Source: Sphingomonadaceae bacterium (GTDB taxonomy: Bacteria; Pseudomonadota; Alphaproteobacteria; Sphingomonadales; Sphingomonadaceae). From it: DNA of 57,459 nucleotides. Of the stretch, positions 1 to 8,821 are shown in pieces. The notes under the pieces were generated by a model. The model was not told the DNA's origin. It was given only the letters and a program-made list of their open reading frames with translations, and ran no database searches. The stretch covers positions 16,036 through 73,494 of the forward strand of contig JAKFUU010000023.1 in the NCBI GenBank assembly GCA_021732525.1. Reading direction: 5' to 3'. The translations under genes and the position numbers were made by a program. Position 1 is the first letter of the stretch; every line of letters starts with the position of its first letter.

Positions 1-2934
1 CTCACCGACAGCGACGGTGATGTTGCTACCGATATGCTGAGCGTTCGTATCATCGATGATGTGCCTTCGGCGGTTGCGGACACGAATGGCGTGACGGAAG
101 GTGCGGTAGTGACTGGCAATGTGCTGACGGACGGTGTGGACGATATTTTTGGTGCGGATGGGGCATCGGCGACGATGCCTGCAGGCGGCGTGGTCGGTGT
201 GGCGGCGGGTAGTAATATTGCAGCGGCGGTATCGGGCGGTCTTGGCGCGCCGATTGTGACATCATTGGGTTCGCTGACGCTCAATGCGGATGGCAGCTAC
301 AGCTATGATGCTCTGCCGAACACCACGGCGGATGTTGCCACAGACAGCTTTGTTTACACCATTATGGATAGCGATGGTGACACATCGACGGTGACGCTGA
401 CGATCGCCATCGATCCGGTTACGCTGGTTGCCGACAATGACAGGATCACGGTTGATGAAGCGGCCCTAAACGTGGTTGGCAGCAACCCGGGTTCGGCGGC
501 GGAAACCGGCGGCGGCACACTCGCGGTTGCAGGTGCTGTTGGCTATACGCTTCTGGGCGGCGGTGCGGGGACTTACGGCGCGCTGACGCTGAACGCCAAT
601 GGCAGTTATAGCTACACGCTGACGACGCCCGTTGACGGCACGGCGGCTAATAATGGCGCCAACACCGAGCTGGGCCGTGACATGTTCACCTACACCGCGA
701 CTGACGCAAATGGGAACATGATTGGCGGCACGATCACCATTGATATCATTGATGATGTGCCAACCGCGCGCGACGATAGCGCTGGGTTGACTGAAGGCGG
801 GGCGGTATCGACAAGCTTTGACGTTGACACCAATGATACGCCGGGTGCGGATGGCACTGACAGCCGGGTGTTCTCGGCGCTCGCCGGCACCTATGGCAAT
901 CTTACACTCAATGTTGATGGCACGCAAACCTACACGCTGAACGCTGTGGGTCAGGCCGCGATTGATGCGCTTGTGCCTGGCGCGATCCTGCAGGATGCCT
1001 TTAACTATACCTTGACCGATGGCGATGGCGATACCGATCTGGCGACGCTGACCGTCACGCTGACGGGCGCGGACGATCCTGTGCTGATCAGCGATCTGAC
1101 ACCGGCTGCTGGCGGCGGCGATGCTGTGGTTGATGAGGATGACCTGCTTGCTGGTTCCGATGCCAGCCCGGGCCCGCTCACGGCAACGGGCAACTTCACA
1201 ATCACCGCAGCTGATGGTGTGGATGACCTGACGGTTGGCGGCGTGCTGGTGATCCAGAGTGGCCTCTTTGTGGCACCAGCGCCGACGACGACACCGCTGG
1301 GCAACATGCTGACTTTTGTCAGCTACGTTCCGGCAACGGGTGTTATTACTTACAGCTACACGCTGGCGGCTGCCCAAACACATGCCACCGCCAATGGCCA
1401 GAATGACCTGTTCGAGAATTTTGCGGTATCTCTCACCGACAGCGACGGTGATGTTGCTACCGATATGCTGAGCGTTCGTATCATCGATGATGTGCCTTCG
1501 GCGGTTGCGGACACGAATGGCGTGACGGAAGGTGCGGTAGTGACTGGCAATGTGCTGACGGACGGTGTGGACGATATTTTTGGTGCGGATGGGGCATCGG
1601 CGACGATGCCTGCAGGCGGCGTGGTCGGTGTGGCGGCGGGTAGTAATATTGCAGCGGCGGTATCGGGCGGTCTTGGCGCGCCGATTGTGACATCATTGGG
1701 TTCGCTGACGCTCAATGCGGATGGCAGCTACAGCTATGATGCTCTGCCGAACACCACGGCGGATGTTGCCACAGACAGCTTTGTTTACACCATTATGGAT
1801 AGCGATGGTGACACATCGACGGTGACGCTGACGATCGCCATCGATCCGGTTACGCTGGTTGCCGACAATGACAGGATCACGGTTGATGAAGCGGCCCTAA
1901 ACGTGGTTGGCAGCAACCCGGGTTCGGCGGCGGAAACCGGCGGCGGCACACTCGCGGTTGCAGGTGCTGTTGGCTATACGCTTCTGGGCGGCGGTGCGGG
2001 GACTTACGGCGCGCTGACGCTGAACGCCAATGGCAGTTATAGCTACACGCTGACGACGCCCGTTGACGGCACGGCGGCTAATAATGGCGCCAACACCGAG
2101 CTGGGCCGTGACATGTTCACCTACACCGCGACTGACGCAAATGGGAACATGATTGGCGGCACGATCACCATTGATATCATTGATGATGTGCCAACCGCGC
2201 GCGACGATAGCGCTGGGTTGACTGAAGGCGGGGCGGTATCGACAAGCTTTGACGTTGACACCAATGATACGCCGGGTGCGGATGGCACTGACAGCCGGGT
2301 GTTCTCGGCGCTCGCCGGCACCTATGGCAATCTTACACTCAATGTTGATGGCACGCAAACCTACACGCTGAACGCTGTGGGTCAGGCCGCGATTGATGCG
2401 CTTGTGCCTGGCGCGATCCTGCAGGATGCCTTTAACTATACCTTGACCGATGGCGATGGCGATACCGATCTGGCGACGCTGACCGTCACGCTGACGGGCG
2501 CGGACGATCCTGTGCTGATCAGCGATCTGACACCGGCTGCTGGCGGCGGCGATGCTGTGGTTGATGAGGATGACCTGCTTGCTGGTTCCGATGCCAGCCC
2601 GGGCCCGCTCACGGCAACGGGCAACTTCACAATCACCGCAGCTGATGGTGTGGATGACCTGACGGTTGGCGGCGTGCTGGTGATCCAGAGTGGCCTCTTT
2701 GTGGCACCAGCGCCGACGACGACACCGCTGGGCAACATGCTGACTTTTGTCAGCTACGTTCCGGCAACGGGTGTTATTACTTACAGCTACACGCTGGCGG
2801 CTGCCCAAACACATGCCACCGCCAATGGCCAGAATGACCTGTTCGAGAATTTTGCGGTATCTCTCACCGACAGCGACGGTGATGTTGCTACCGATATGCT
2901 GAGCGTTCGTATCATCGATGATGTGCCTTCGGCG
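1..2934 (+). repeat. Tandem 1431-bp coding repeat, two full copies plus 72 bp
   Basis: Positions 1-1431 recur at 1432-2862, and the next 72 bases (2863-2934) repeat the beginning again before the sequence diverges within a codon after GGCG. The copies look identical base for base; even antisense open frames read across them give identical peptides. The unit is 477 codons, so copy-number change keeps the frame. The array continues past the left edge of the window, so total copy number is unknown. Confidence 0.95.
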
Positions 2935-5900
2935 AATGATGATGCGGTTACGCAGATGTCGGAAAATACAGCCGTAACGTTCACCGTCTTTGGCAATGAT
3001 GTCTTTGGTGCGGATGGCGTGGATACGGATAACAATCCGTCGCCCCGGATCACCTTTACCCAGCCACCGGTTGGCCAGGGCAGTGTCAGCTATAATGCGG
3101 CGACCGGTCAGTTCACCTTCACACCAGCGCCAGGCCAGATTGGTTCGACCAGCTTCACCTATACCATCACAGACGCCGACGACGACAGCGATCCTGCGAC
3201 GGTAACGATCGCTTTGGCGGCGGACTCGATGCCGGCGGTGGTGAATGTCGTAGCGGCGGTTGACGATGAGGGCCTGCCGGGCGGAATAGCCGGGCTATTG
3301 GCCAATGGCGATATCGACGCCAACCGGGGTGATAGCGGCGCTGGCCTTGGCAATGAGGCCGTGTTTGTTGGCCAGATCAACGTCAATTTTGGTGGTGACA
3401 CTGGCGCGGTAAGCTTCAGCAACCTGCACGGAACCACCGCAATGGTGGGCGCGGAGACGGTCACCTTTGGCTGGAACGCCGGGGCCAACACCCTGACGGC
3501 CACCGGTCCGCGCGGTGTGTTGTTCACGGTCAACCTGACGCCATCGGGCGCTTACACCGTGACACTGGTTGACAATGTGTTGCATGCGCCGGGCGGCAAT
3601 GAAGCCAGCGCGCCGGTGGTCAATCTGAACTATCTCGCCACCGACAGCGATGGCGACATGAACAGCGCAGGCGTGCTGGCCATCACCTTCAATGATGATA
3701 CGCCGGTAGCGATTGCGCCGATGGCGATTACCGTGACCAATGCTGCGGGATCAACGGGCTTGTCCAGTCTGGATGCAGACGGCAACATCGACAATAATGT
3801 CGGAGCTGATCAGCTTGGCCTAGTAAGACTCCCGTCCACTTTAGAGGGAGCGACAACGCTCACGTCGAACGGACAGGTGATCTATTATTTCGTTGCGGCG
3901 GATGGCCAGACACTTACCGCGACCACGGACAGCAGCGGTATAGCGAACACCAGCCGCTGGGTCTTTACGGTTGAGATCAATCAGGATTTTAACGCAGCAC
4001 TGGCAAATGACCGCTATGAAGTCACCCTGTTCAACAGCGTCGATTCCACAGAATCGATAATCTTTAACCCGGCGACATTTGATTTCCTTGGCGGCAACAC
4101 CCATTGGGTGGGGTTCGTCCCGTTAGGTCAAGAGAATATACCGGTCAATGACGGCAGCGAGGATTTATTGATCACACCAATTGCCAATGGCGATACTGCC
4201 AATGGCAACGCCAATGAAGTGGGCTCTGGCGGCGCTGGCGGAGGAAGCCTGGCTGTCGGTCCTAATCAGGGGCTGCGGCTTGACTTCGTTAACGATTTGC
4301 TCGGCAATCCAGCAAGCGGCGGCGGCGGATATGTGGGACCCTCCAACCATAGTTTCGACGGGCACTATCAAGTGACAGGCGCCACCATCCGGTTCGGTGT
4401 TGGCGGGAGCGCGAATAACACAACCACTGTCCGGCTGATTGCTTTTGACGATAATGACAGCGGCAATCGCAACGAGGTGGGCAATGGCATCCAGGATCCG
4501 ATTACCAGAATTGTGATCACCTACAATACCGACACAATCAGTACCGCTGACGATGTGACCTTTACCGTCGATACCAGCACGCCGGGAACCGACACGATCG
4601 CCTTTGGCGGGAATATTTTCACCGTCACTACAGATATGTCGGGTGCTGTGAACTTCAATGGCGTGCAAAATGGTGTTTCCATCGGGGTCTTCACTGCAAA
4701 CGCATTCACAACTGTGGAAGCGCGCTATGTCGCGGGCAGGGAATTTACGCTCACCGGCTTCGGAACGACGGCGATCACTAATGACCCAGTGAACTTAAGT
4801 ATACCGGTGCAGTTGCAGGATGCGGATGGCGATATTGTCGCATCGTCAAACCTCGCAATCACGTTGAACCCGGCCACACCGCCCATCGTCCTCGATCTTG
4901 ACGGTGACGGCGCCGAATTCCTGTCGCGAAGCGCAGGCGTGACCTTTGATTATCAAGGCGATGGCAGCCCCGAAAGCACCGCTTGGGTTGGTGCTGATGA
5001 TGGCTTGCTTGCAATTGACCTGAATAGTGATGGCACCGTCAGCAATGGCAGCGAAATCGTGTTTGGCCGTGATGGTCAGACCGACCTTGAAGGCCTTGCT
5101 ACAGTCTATGACAGCGATGGCAACGGTGTTCTCGATGCCTCGGACGCAGCCTTTGCGCAATTTGGTATCTGGCAGGATACCAACAGCAATGGCGTAACAG
5201 ATGTGGGCGAGTTCCGCTCGCTATCGGATGCAGGCATTGCCAGTATCTCGTTGCAATCCAATGGGCAGAGATATTCCGCCGCCAATGGCGATGTGGTCGT
5301 CCATGGTGAAACCACCTTCGTCCGTGCGGATGGCTCGGTCGGTATCGTTGCTGACACCAGCTTCGCAGTCGGTGCTGCGCAGGCACAGCAGCGTGAACAG
5401 ATCAATAGCAATGCGCTGGTCGCAGCATCTCTGATCGCTTTGGCTGGCGCGGATGTCGCGGTGCAAGATGCTGCTTTCGCCATGATCCGCGACCAGTTGG
5501 AAACCCGCGAAGTCGATCTCGATAGCGCCCCGCGGCCGCCGAGTTCAACCGAGCCTACATCTGATGCGGCACCGACAATGCCGCATTCGGATTATCTGTC
5601 GGAAGTCGAAACGGTCGATACGCTCCAGCTCGACACGATGCCAATTACGCAGCTTTGGGGCACAACCGGCCTAGCCCCGAAAGATATGCCGGTTGTGCGG
5701 CATGCACCTGCCGAAACAGACAATGACAATATGGTGCAGCAGCCCGTCAACGGCGCGTCGATTTTGTCCCAATCCATACCAACGGGGTTCATCGATGCAC
5801 TGCTGTTGGTTAGGGATTCGCAGACAGAACAGGTCGAGCAGGACAATCCGGCGCTGCCGGGAGTGATTGCCGACACGCTTAACGACAACAACATTGATGA

Positions 5901-6087
5901 CCTGCTTGACCAACTGGCTGGGCCGGCTAGCGAGAGCTTTGTCAATGAGCCCGGCCCGCTGATGGGTGACAATACAGACCTGGCGAACAGCTTGATCAAC
6001 ATGCCGGTCAGCAGCAACGTTATGACGCATATCACAGGCGTGAGCATCAGCGACCAGTTGCAGGATATGGCGGTAAATCAAGGATAA
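1..6087 (+). CDS. Giant repeat adhesin / T1SS substrate, 3' part only
   Basis: The open frame runs in from the left edge, so the ATG at 34 is internal (it recurs at 1465 and 2896) and the true start is outside the window. The visible 2028 residues begin with two identical 477-residue units, each with about four VCBS/cadherin-like domains marked by LTLNADGSYSY-type strands and DSDGD or DGDGDT calcium-type loops. Residues about 980-1620 look like VCBS and T1SS-143/DUF5801-type domains. Near residue 1630 there is a PIVLDLDGDG stretch followed by DLNSDG, DSDGNG and DTNSNG, an EF-hand-like calcium module usual in RTX-type exported proteins. The last 200 residues are polar and unrecognised and presumably hold the C-terminal secretion signal. 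It is first in a co-oriented operon with type I secretion parts, so export as a surface adhesin is a good inference. The N-terminal retention region and any LapG cleavage site cannot be seen. Confidence 0.9.
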   Translation, partial: LTDSDGDVATDMLSVRIIDDVPSAVADTNGVTEGAVVTGNVLTDGVDDIFGADGASATMPAGGVVGVAAGSNIAAAVSGGLGAPIVTSLGSLTLNADGSYSYDALPNTTADVATDSFVYTIMDSDGDTSTVTLTIAIDPVTLVADNDRITVDEAALNVVGSNPGSAAETGGGTLAVAGAVGYTLLGGGAGTYGALTLNANGSYSYTLTTPVDGTAANNGANTELGRDMFTYTATDANGNMIGGTITIDIIDDVPTARDDSAGLTEGGAVSTSFDVDTNDTPGADGTDSRVFSALAGTYGNLTLNVDGTQTYTLNAVGQAAIDALVPGAILQDAFNYTLTDGDGDTDLATLTVTLTGADDPVLISDLTPAAGGGDAVVDEDDLLAGSDASPGPLTATGNFTITAADGVDDLTVGGVLVIQSGLFVAPAPTTTPLGNMLTFVSYVPATGVITYSYTLAAAQTHATANGQNDLFENFAVSLTDSDGDVATDMLSVRIIDDVPSAVADTNGVTEGAVVTGNVLTDGVDDIFGADGASATMPAGGVVGVAAGSNIAAAVSGGLGAPIVTSLGSLTLNADGSYSYDALPNTTADVATDSFVYTIMDSDGDTSTVTLTIAIDPVTLVADNDRITVDEAALNVVGSNPGSAAETGGGTLAVAGAVGYTLLGGGAGTYGALTLNANGSYSYTLTTPVDGTAANNGANTELGRDMFTYTATDANGNMIGGTITIDIIDDVPTARDDSAGLTEGGAVSTSFDVDTNDTPGADGTDSRVFSALAGTYGNLTLNVDGTQTYTLNAVGQAAIDALVPGAILQDAFNYTLTDGDGDTDLATLTVTLTGADDPVLISDLTPAAGGGDAVVDEDDLLAGSDASPGPLTATGNFTITAADGVDDLTVGGVLVIQSGLFVAPAPTTTPLGNMLTFVSYVPATGVITYSYTLAAAQTHATANGQNDLFENFAVSLTDSDGDVATDMLSVRIIDDVPSANDDAVTQMSENTAVTFTVFGNDVFGADGVDTDNNPSPRITFTQPPVGQGSVSYNAATGQFTFTPAPGQIGSTSFTYTITDADDDSDPATVTIALAADSMPAVVNVVAAVDDEGLPGGIAGLLANGDIDANRGDSGAGLGNEAVFVGQINVNFGGDTGAVSFSNLHGTTAMVGAETVTFGWNAGANTLTATGPRGVLFTVNLTPSGAYTVTLVDNVLHAPGGNEASAPVVNLNYLATDSDGDMNSAGVLAITFNDDTPVAIAPMAITVTNAAGSTGLSSLDADGNIDNNVGADQLGLVRLPSTLEGATTLTSNGQVIYYFVAADGQTLTATTDSSGIANTSRWVFTVEINQDFNAALANDRYEVTLFNSVDSTESIIFNPATFDFLGGNTHWVGFVPLGQENIPVNDGSEDLLITPIANGDTANGNANEVGSGGAGGGSLAVGPNQGLRLDFVNDLLGNPASGGGGYVGPSNHSFDGHYQVTGATIRFGVGGSANNTTTVRLIAFDDNDSGNRNEVGNGIQDPITRIVITYNTDTISTADDVTFTVDTSTPGTDTIAFGGNIFTVTTDMSGAVNFNGVQNGVSIGVFTANAFTTVEARYVAGREFTLTGFGTTAITNDPVNLSIPVQLQDADGDIVASSNLAITLNPATPPIVLDLDGDGAEFLSRSAGVTFDYQGDGSPESTAWVGADDGLLAIDLNSDGTVSNGSEIVFGRDGQTDLEGLATVYDSDGNGVLDASDAAFAQFGIWQDTNSNGVTDVGEFRSLSDAGIASISLQSNGQRYSAANGDVVVHGETTFVRADGSVGIVADTSFAVGAAQAQQREQINSNALVAASLIALAGADVAVQDAAFAMIRDQLETREVDLDSAPRPPSSTEPTSDAAPTMPHSDYLSEVETVDTLQLDTMPITQLWGTTGLAPKDMPVVRHAPAETDNDNMVQQPVNGASILSQSIPTGFIDALLLVRDSQTEQVEQDNPALPGVIADTLNDNNIDDLLDQLAGPASESFVNEPGPLMGDNTDLANSLINMPVSSNVMTHITGVSISDQLQDMAVNQG

Positions 6088-6126
6088 CTGGGCGTAAAAA
6101 AACCGAATATAATGGAGGTGTGTGCA

Positions 6127-6843
6127 ATGAAAAAGCTGCTGTCAATTGGGGTAGGCCTGATGGCCGCTACCGGGTGGTGTCAGATGGCATCGGCCCAGAA
6201 GTCCGGTCTTGCTGAAATGGATGTCGGACAATTGCGTCCAGAGGTCCAGCGCCGCTTCGACGAAGCACTGGCGGCTACAAAATCGCCTGAATATCTGTCG
6301 GCTACCGACAGCCGCTTCATGTGGGCGTCAGAGGCCAAGGCATGGTGCGGCATTGCGCTGGGTTTTCTAAAAACATCGACGCGCGATGCAGAGAGCCTTT
6401 CGCGCTGCGACCGCTTTCATGGTATGATGAAGATACGCATGATGCCGCCCGTCCCCGCCGTGGCCGTGCCAGCACCGCCGCCGGCCATTCCCAACGCTGT
6501 TTGCGAAAATCTGCTTGCTGCGATTGTGTTCTTCGACTGGGATTCGGCGACGCTTCCGGCAAATGTTGACGGGACATTGGCTTTCGCGACAGAAAATAAG
6601 AAGCCTTGCAGTTGGAACCGTTTCACTATTGTGGGGCATACTGACCGGTCGGGGGCCGACGGTTACAATAACGCTCTTTCGATGCGGCGGGCGCAGGCCG
6701 TTTCCGCAAAACTCGAGGCCCTAGGCGTTCCCTCATCCATTCTTACGGTTTCAGCAAAGGGGGAGTCCGAGCCCAAAGTTCAGACAGCCGATGGTGAACG
6801 TAATCCAACCAACCGCCGCGTCGAAGTGACGGCAGCGAACTGA
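6127..6843 (+). CDS. OmpA-family peptidoglycan-binding protein
   Basis: A 238-residue protein with a cleavable signal peptide (MKKLLSIGVGL...ASAQ) and a C-terminal OmpA-like domain from about residue 125. The hallmark is VGHTDRSGADGYNNALSMRR, followed by GESEP and a terminal NRRVEV; this fold binds the diaminopimelate of peptidoglycan. The ATG at 6127 is preferred over 6112 because GGAGG at 6114-6118 sits 8 nt before it, and the longer version would spoil the signal peptide. It lies 39 bp after the adhesin and 14 bp before the TolC-like gene. It probably anchors the secretion apparatus or adhesin complex to the wall; that role is inferred from position only. Confidence 0.88.
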   Translation: MKKLLSIGVGLMAATGWCQMASAQKSGLAEMDVGQLRPEVQRRFDEALAATKSPEYLSATDSRFMWASEAKAWCGIALGFLKTSTRDAESLSRCDRFHGMMKIRMMPPVPAVAVPAPPPAIPNAVCENLLAAIVFFDWDSATLPANVDGTLAFATENKKPCSWNRFTIVGHTDRSGADGYNNALSMRRAQAVSAKLEALGVPSSILTVSAKGESEPKVQTADGERNPTNRRVEVTAAN

Positions 6844-6857
6844 GAGGGAGATAGAAG

Positions 6858-8789
6858 ATGAAAACACGCATAACCCTGCTTTTCACGGCTTCACTGGTGG
6901 GCATCAACATGGCGTCCTCGTCCAATGCCGATTTGGAGTCCGCTCCCAGCAGCGATGCGCATCTTGATCTGCGGGAACCGGTGCAAGTGGCTGATACGTC
7001 AGCGCTTTCGGATCGATGGATCAATCGCCCATCGCTTGCGGCAGCCGCGGCCGAAACGAGCGCCGTTCAGGCAATGACTGATTTGCCCATTCCGGCCGCC
7101 ACTGCCAAAGCCTCGGCCTTTATCGAGGCGCCCGCGCAAAAATTTGTAATGCCCTTACCAACCGTGGCGCAGGTAGATATCGCGCCAGCTGCAATGGGCC
7201 TTGATGATCAGCCGGCGGCGGCATTTGCTCCGGTCGGGATAGCCGCACCAGAAGTGGTAACACCAGCATTAGCGCCCACAACCGTTGCATTGTCGGAAGT
7301 CACACTGACCGCAGCTGCGCTTCCAATTGCTCAGCCGGTAACGGAAACGGCTGCGGCCGCAGCTGCTCCCGTGAAGCTGCCCGATGCCCCGAATTACGTC
7401 TTTTATGATGACGCAGACGCCGCTGGGGCGCCCGCTGCCGTGGCAGCTTCCGGCGCGAGCTACAATTCTGAAAATATATCGCTGGAACAGGCCATTGCAG
7501 CAGCGCTGGAGACCAACCCGGAAGTGAATCAGGCGATCCAGAACAAAGAAGCGATTGAATTTGAACGCGAGCAGGCACAGGGGCTCTATCTGCCGCGCGT
7601 CGATGTGGAGGCTTCAGGAGGCGTAAGGCGTCTGGAAAATACCACGCGTCGTTCGCTTGGCATTGCCGATAATGAGCTTTATCCTGTCGAAGTAGGCGTT
7701 GTCGCAGAACAAAGGCTGTTCGATTTCGGCCGTCGCCGTGGCGAGTTAAAGCAGCAGGCCGCACGCACCGACGGTGCTGCATTGCGTGTCGCCGAGCGGT
7801 CCGAGAATATCGCTTTGCTGGTCACCCGCCAGTATCTTGATATCCTTTTGCAACAGCGCATCGTTGCAGCGGCGGAGGATAATGTGACCTTCCACCGCAA
7901 CCTTGTAAGCGATCTTGGTCAGGGGGTGCAGCAAGGTTCGATCAGTATTGCCGACCAACAGCAGGCGCAGGAGCGGCTGCAGGCGGCGGTCGTCCGAAAG
8001 ACTGAAGCTGAAGAGGCGCTGGTGAATGCGCAGATCATGATTCAGACACTGACCGGCCTATCGGTCGGCAGCGTCATTGTACCGCCATCGAAACGAGCAT
8101 CATTGTCGCCAACGGTCAACGATGCCATCGCCCAGGCGCGGCAGGAAAACCCAAGGGTGCTGGAGGCCATGGCCGATGTCGATGCCGCGCACGCAATGAT
8201 CGAGAAAGCCAATGGCGATCTGCGTCCGACTATCGGGCTCGAAGGTCGTGCGCGGATTGGCAACGATATCGACGGTTTCCGTGGCGAAACCAACGACTTG
8301 CAGGCGCGCGTCGTGCTGCGCTGGAATATTTTTGATGGCGGTATCAACAGAGCCAGGGTTCAGGAAATGGTTCGCAGGGCAAGTGAAAGCCGTTTCCGGT
8401 TGCACGAACTTGTTCGATTTGCCGAAGAAGATGTCCGCCGCGCATGGAACAGTATGTCCACGCAGGACAAGGTCGGGCAGGAGCTGGAAGTGCAGAGCCG
8501 TGTCAGTGATGATCTGCTGCTCTCTTACCGCGAGCAGTTTAACGTCGGCCGGCGCTCGCTGCTTGACGTGCTCGACGCGCAGAACACCCGCTACAATGTG
8601 CAGGTGCGGTTGGAAACCACGCGTTTCGCCGAGCAGTTTGCCGAATATCAGGTGCTGGCCGCGACCAACAATTTGCTTGATTCGATGAGTTTGGCGGCGC
8701 CCAGTGCATCCAAAGCCTATGCGCGCGAAAAATATGAATACGGGCCATCCAATCCGGCAGAAACGGACCGGCGGCGCTATCCAAAGTAA
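6858..8789 (+). CDS. TolC-like outer-membrane channel of type I secretion
   Basis: A 643-residue protein with a signal-like N-terminus. Residues about 210-620 form the outer-membrane efflux repeat domain: ISLEQAIAAALETNPEVNQA opens the first helical repeat, VVAEQRLFDFGRRR marks a strand, and VVLRWNIFDGGINRAR marks the second half, as in the type_I_sec_TolC family. TolC proteins normally have 430-500 residues; the excess is a region of about 200 residues rich in Ala, Pro and Val between signal peptide and channel domain. RBS GAGGGAG precedes the ATG. It would form the outer-membrane exit duct with the ABC exporter and HlyD-type adaptor encoded just downstream. The extension has no recognised domain. 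Confidence 0.92.
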   Translation: MKTRITLLFTASLVGINMASSSNADLESAPSSDAHLDLREPVQVADTSALSDRWINRPSLAAAAAETSAVQAMTDLPIPAATAKASAFIEAPAQKFVMPLPTVAQVDIAPAAMGLDDQPAAAFAPVGIAAPEVVTPALAPTTVALSEVTLTAAALPIAQPVTETAAAAAAPVKLPDAPNYVFYDDADAAGAPAAVAASGASYNSENISLEQAIAAALETNPEVNQAIQNKEAIEFEREQAQGLYLPRVDVEASGGVRRLENTTRRSLGIADNELYPVEVGVVAEQRLFDFGRRRGELKQQAARTDGAALRVAERSENIALLVTRQYLDILLQQRIVAAAEDNVTFHRNLVSDLGQGVQQGSISIADQQQAQERLQAAVVRKTEAEEALVNAQIMIQTLTGLSVGSVIVPPSKRASLSPTVNDAIAQARQENPRVLEAMADVDAAHAMIEKANGDLRPTIGLEGRARIGNDIDGFRGETNDLQARVVLRWNIFDGGINRARVQEMVRRASESRFRLHELVRFAEEDVRRAWNSMSTQDKVGQELEVQSRVSDDLLLSYREQFNVGRRSLLDVLDAQNTRYNVQVRLETTRFAEQFAEYQVLAATNNLLDSMSLAAPSASKAYAREKYEYGPSNPAETDRRRYPK

Positions 8790-8821
8790 AGCGCAACGGC
8801 CGACAGAGGCAAAGCAGCAAA

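Noticed and set aside
466-2814. Two identical 305-residue antisense reading frames (466-1383 and 1897-2814)
   Set aside because: They are antisense to the perfect adhesin repeat and identical only because the DNA is repeated; composition is Arg/His-rich and has no protein features.
1-2934. Tandem repeats considered as a CRISPR array or minisatellite
   Set aside because: The unit is 1431 bp, coding throughout and encodes VCBS-like domains; there are no short direct repeats with unique spacers.
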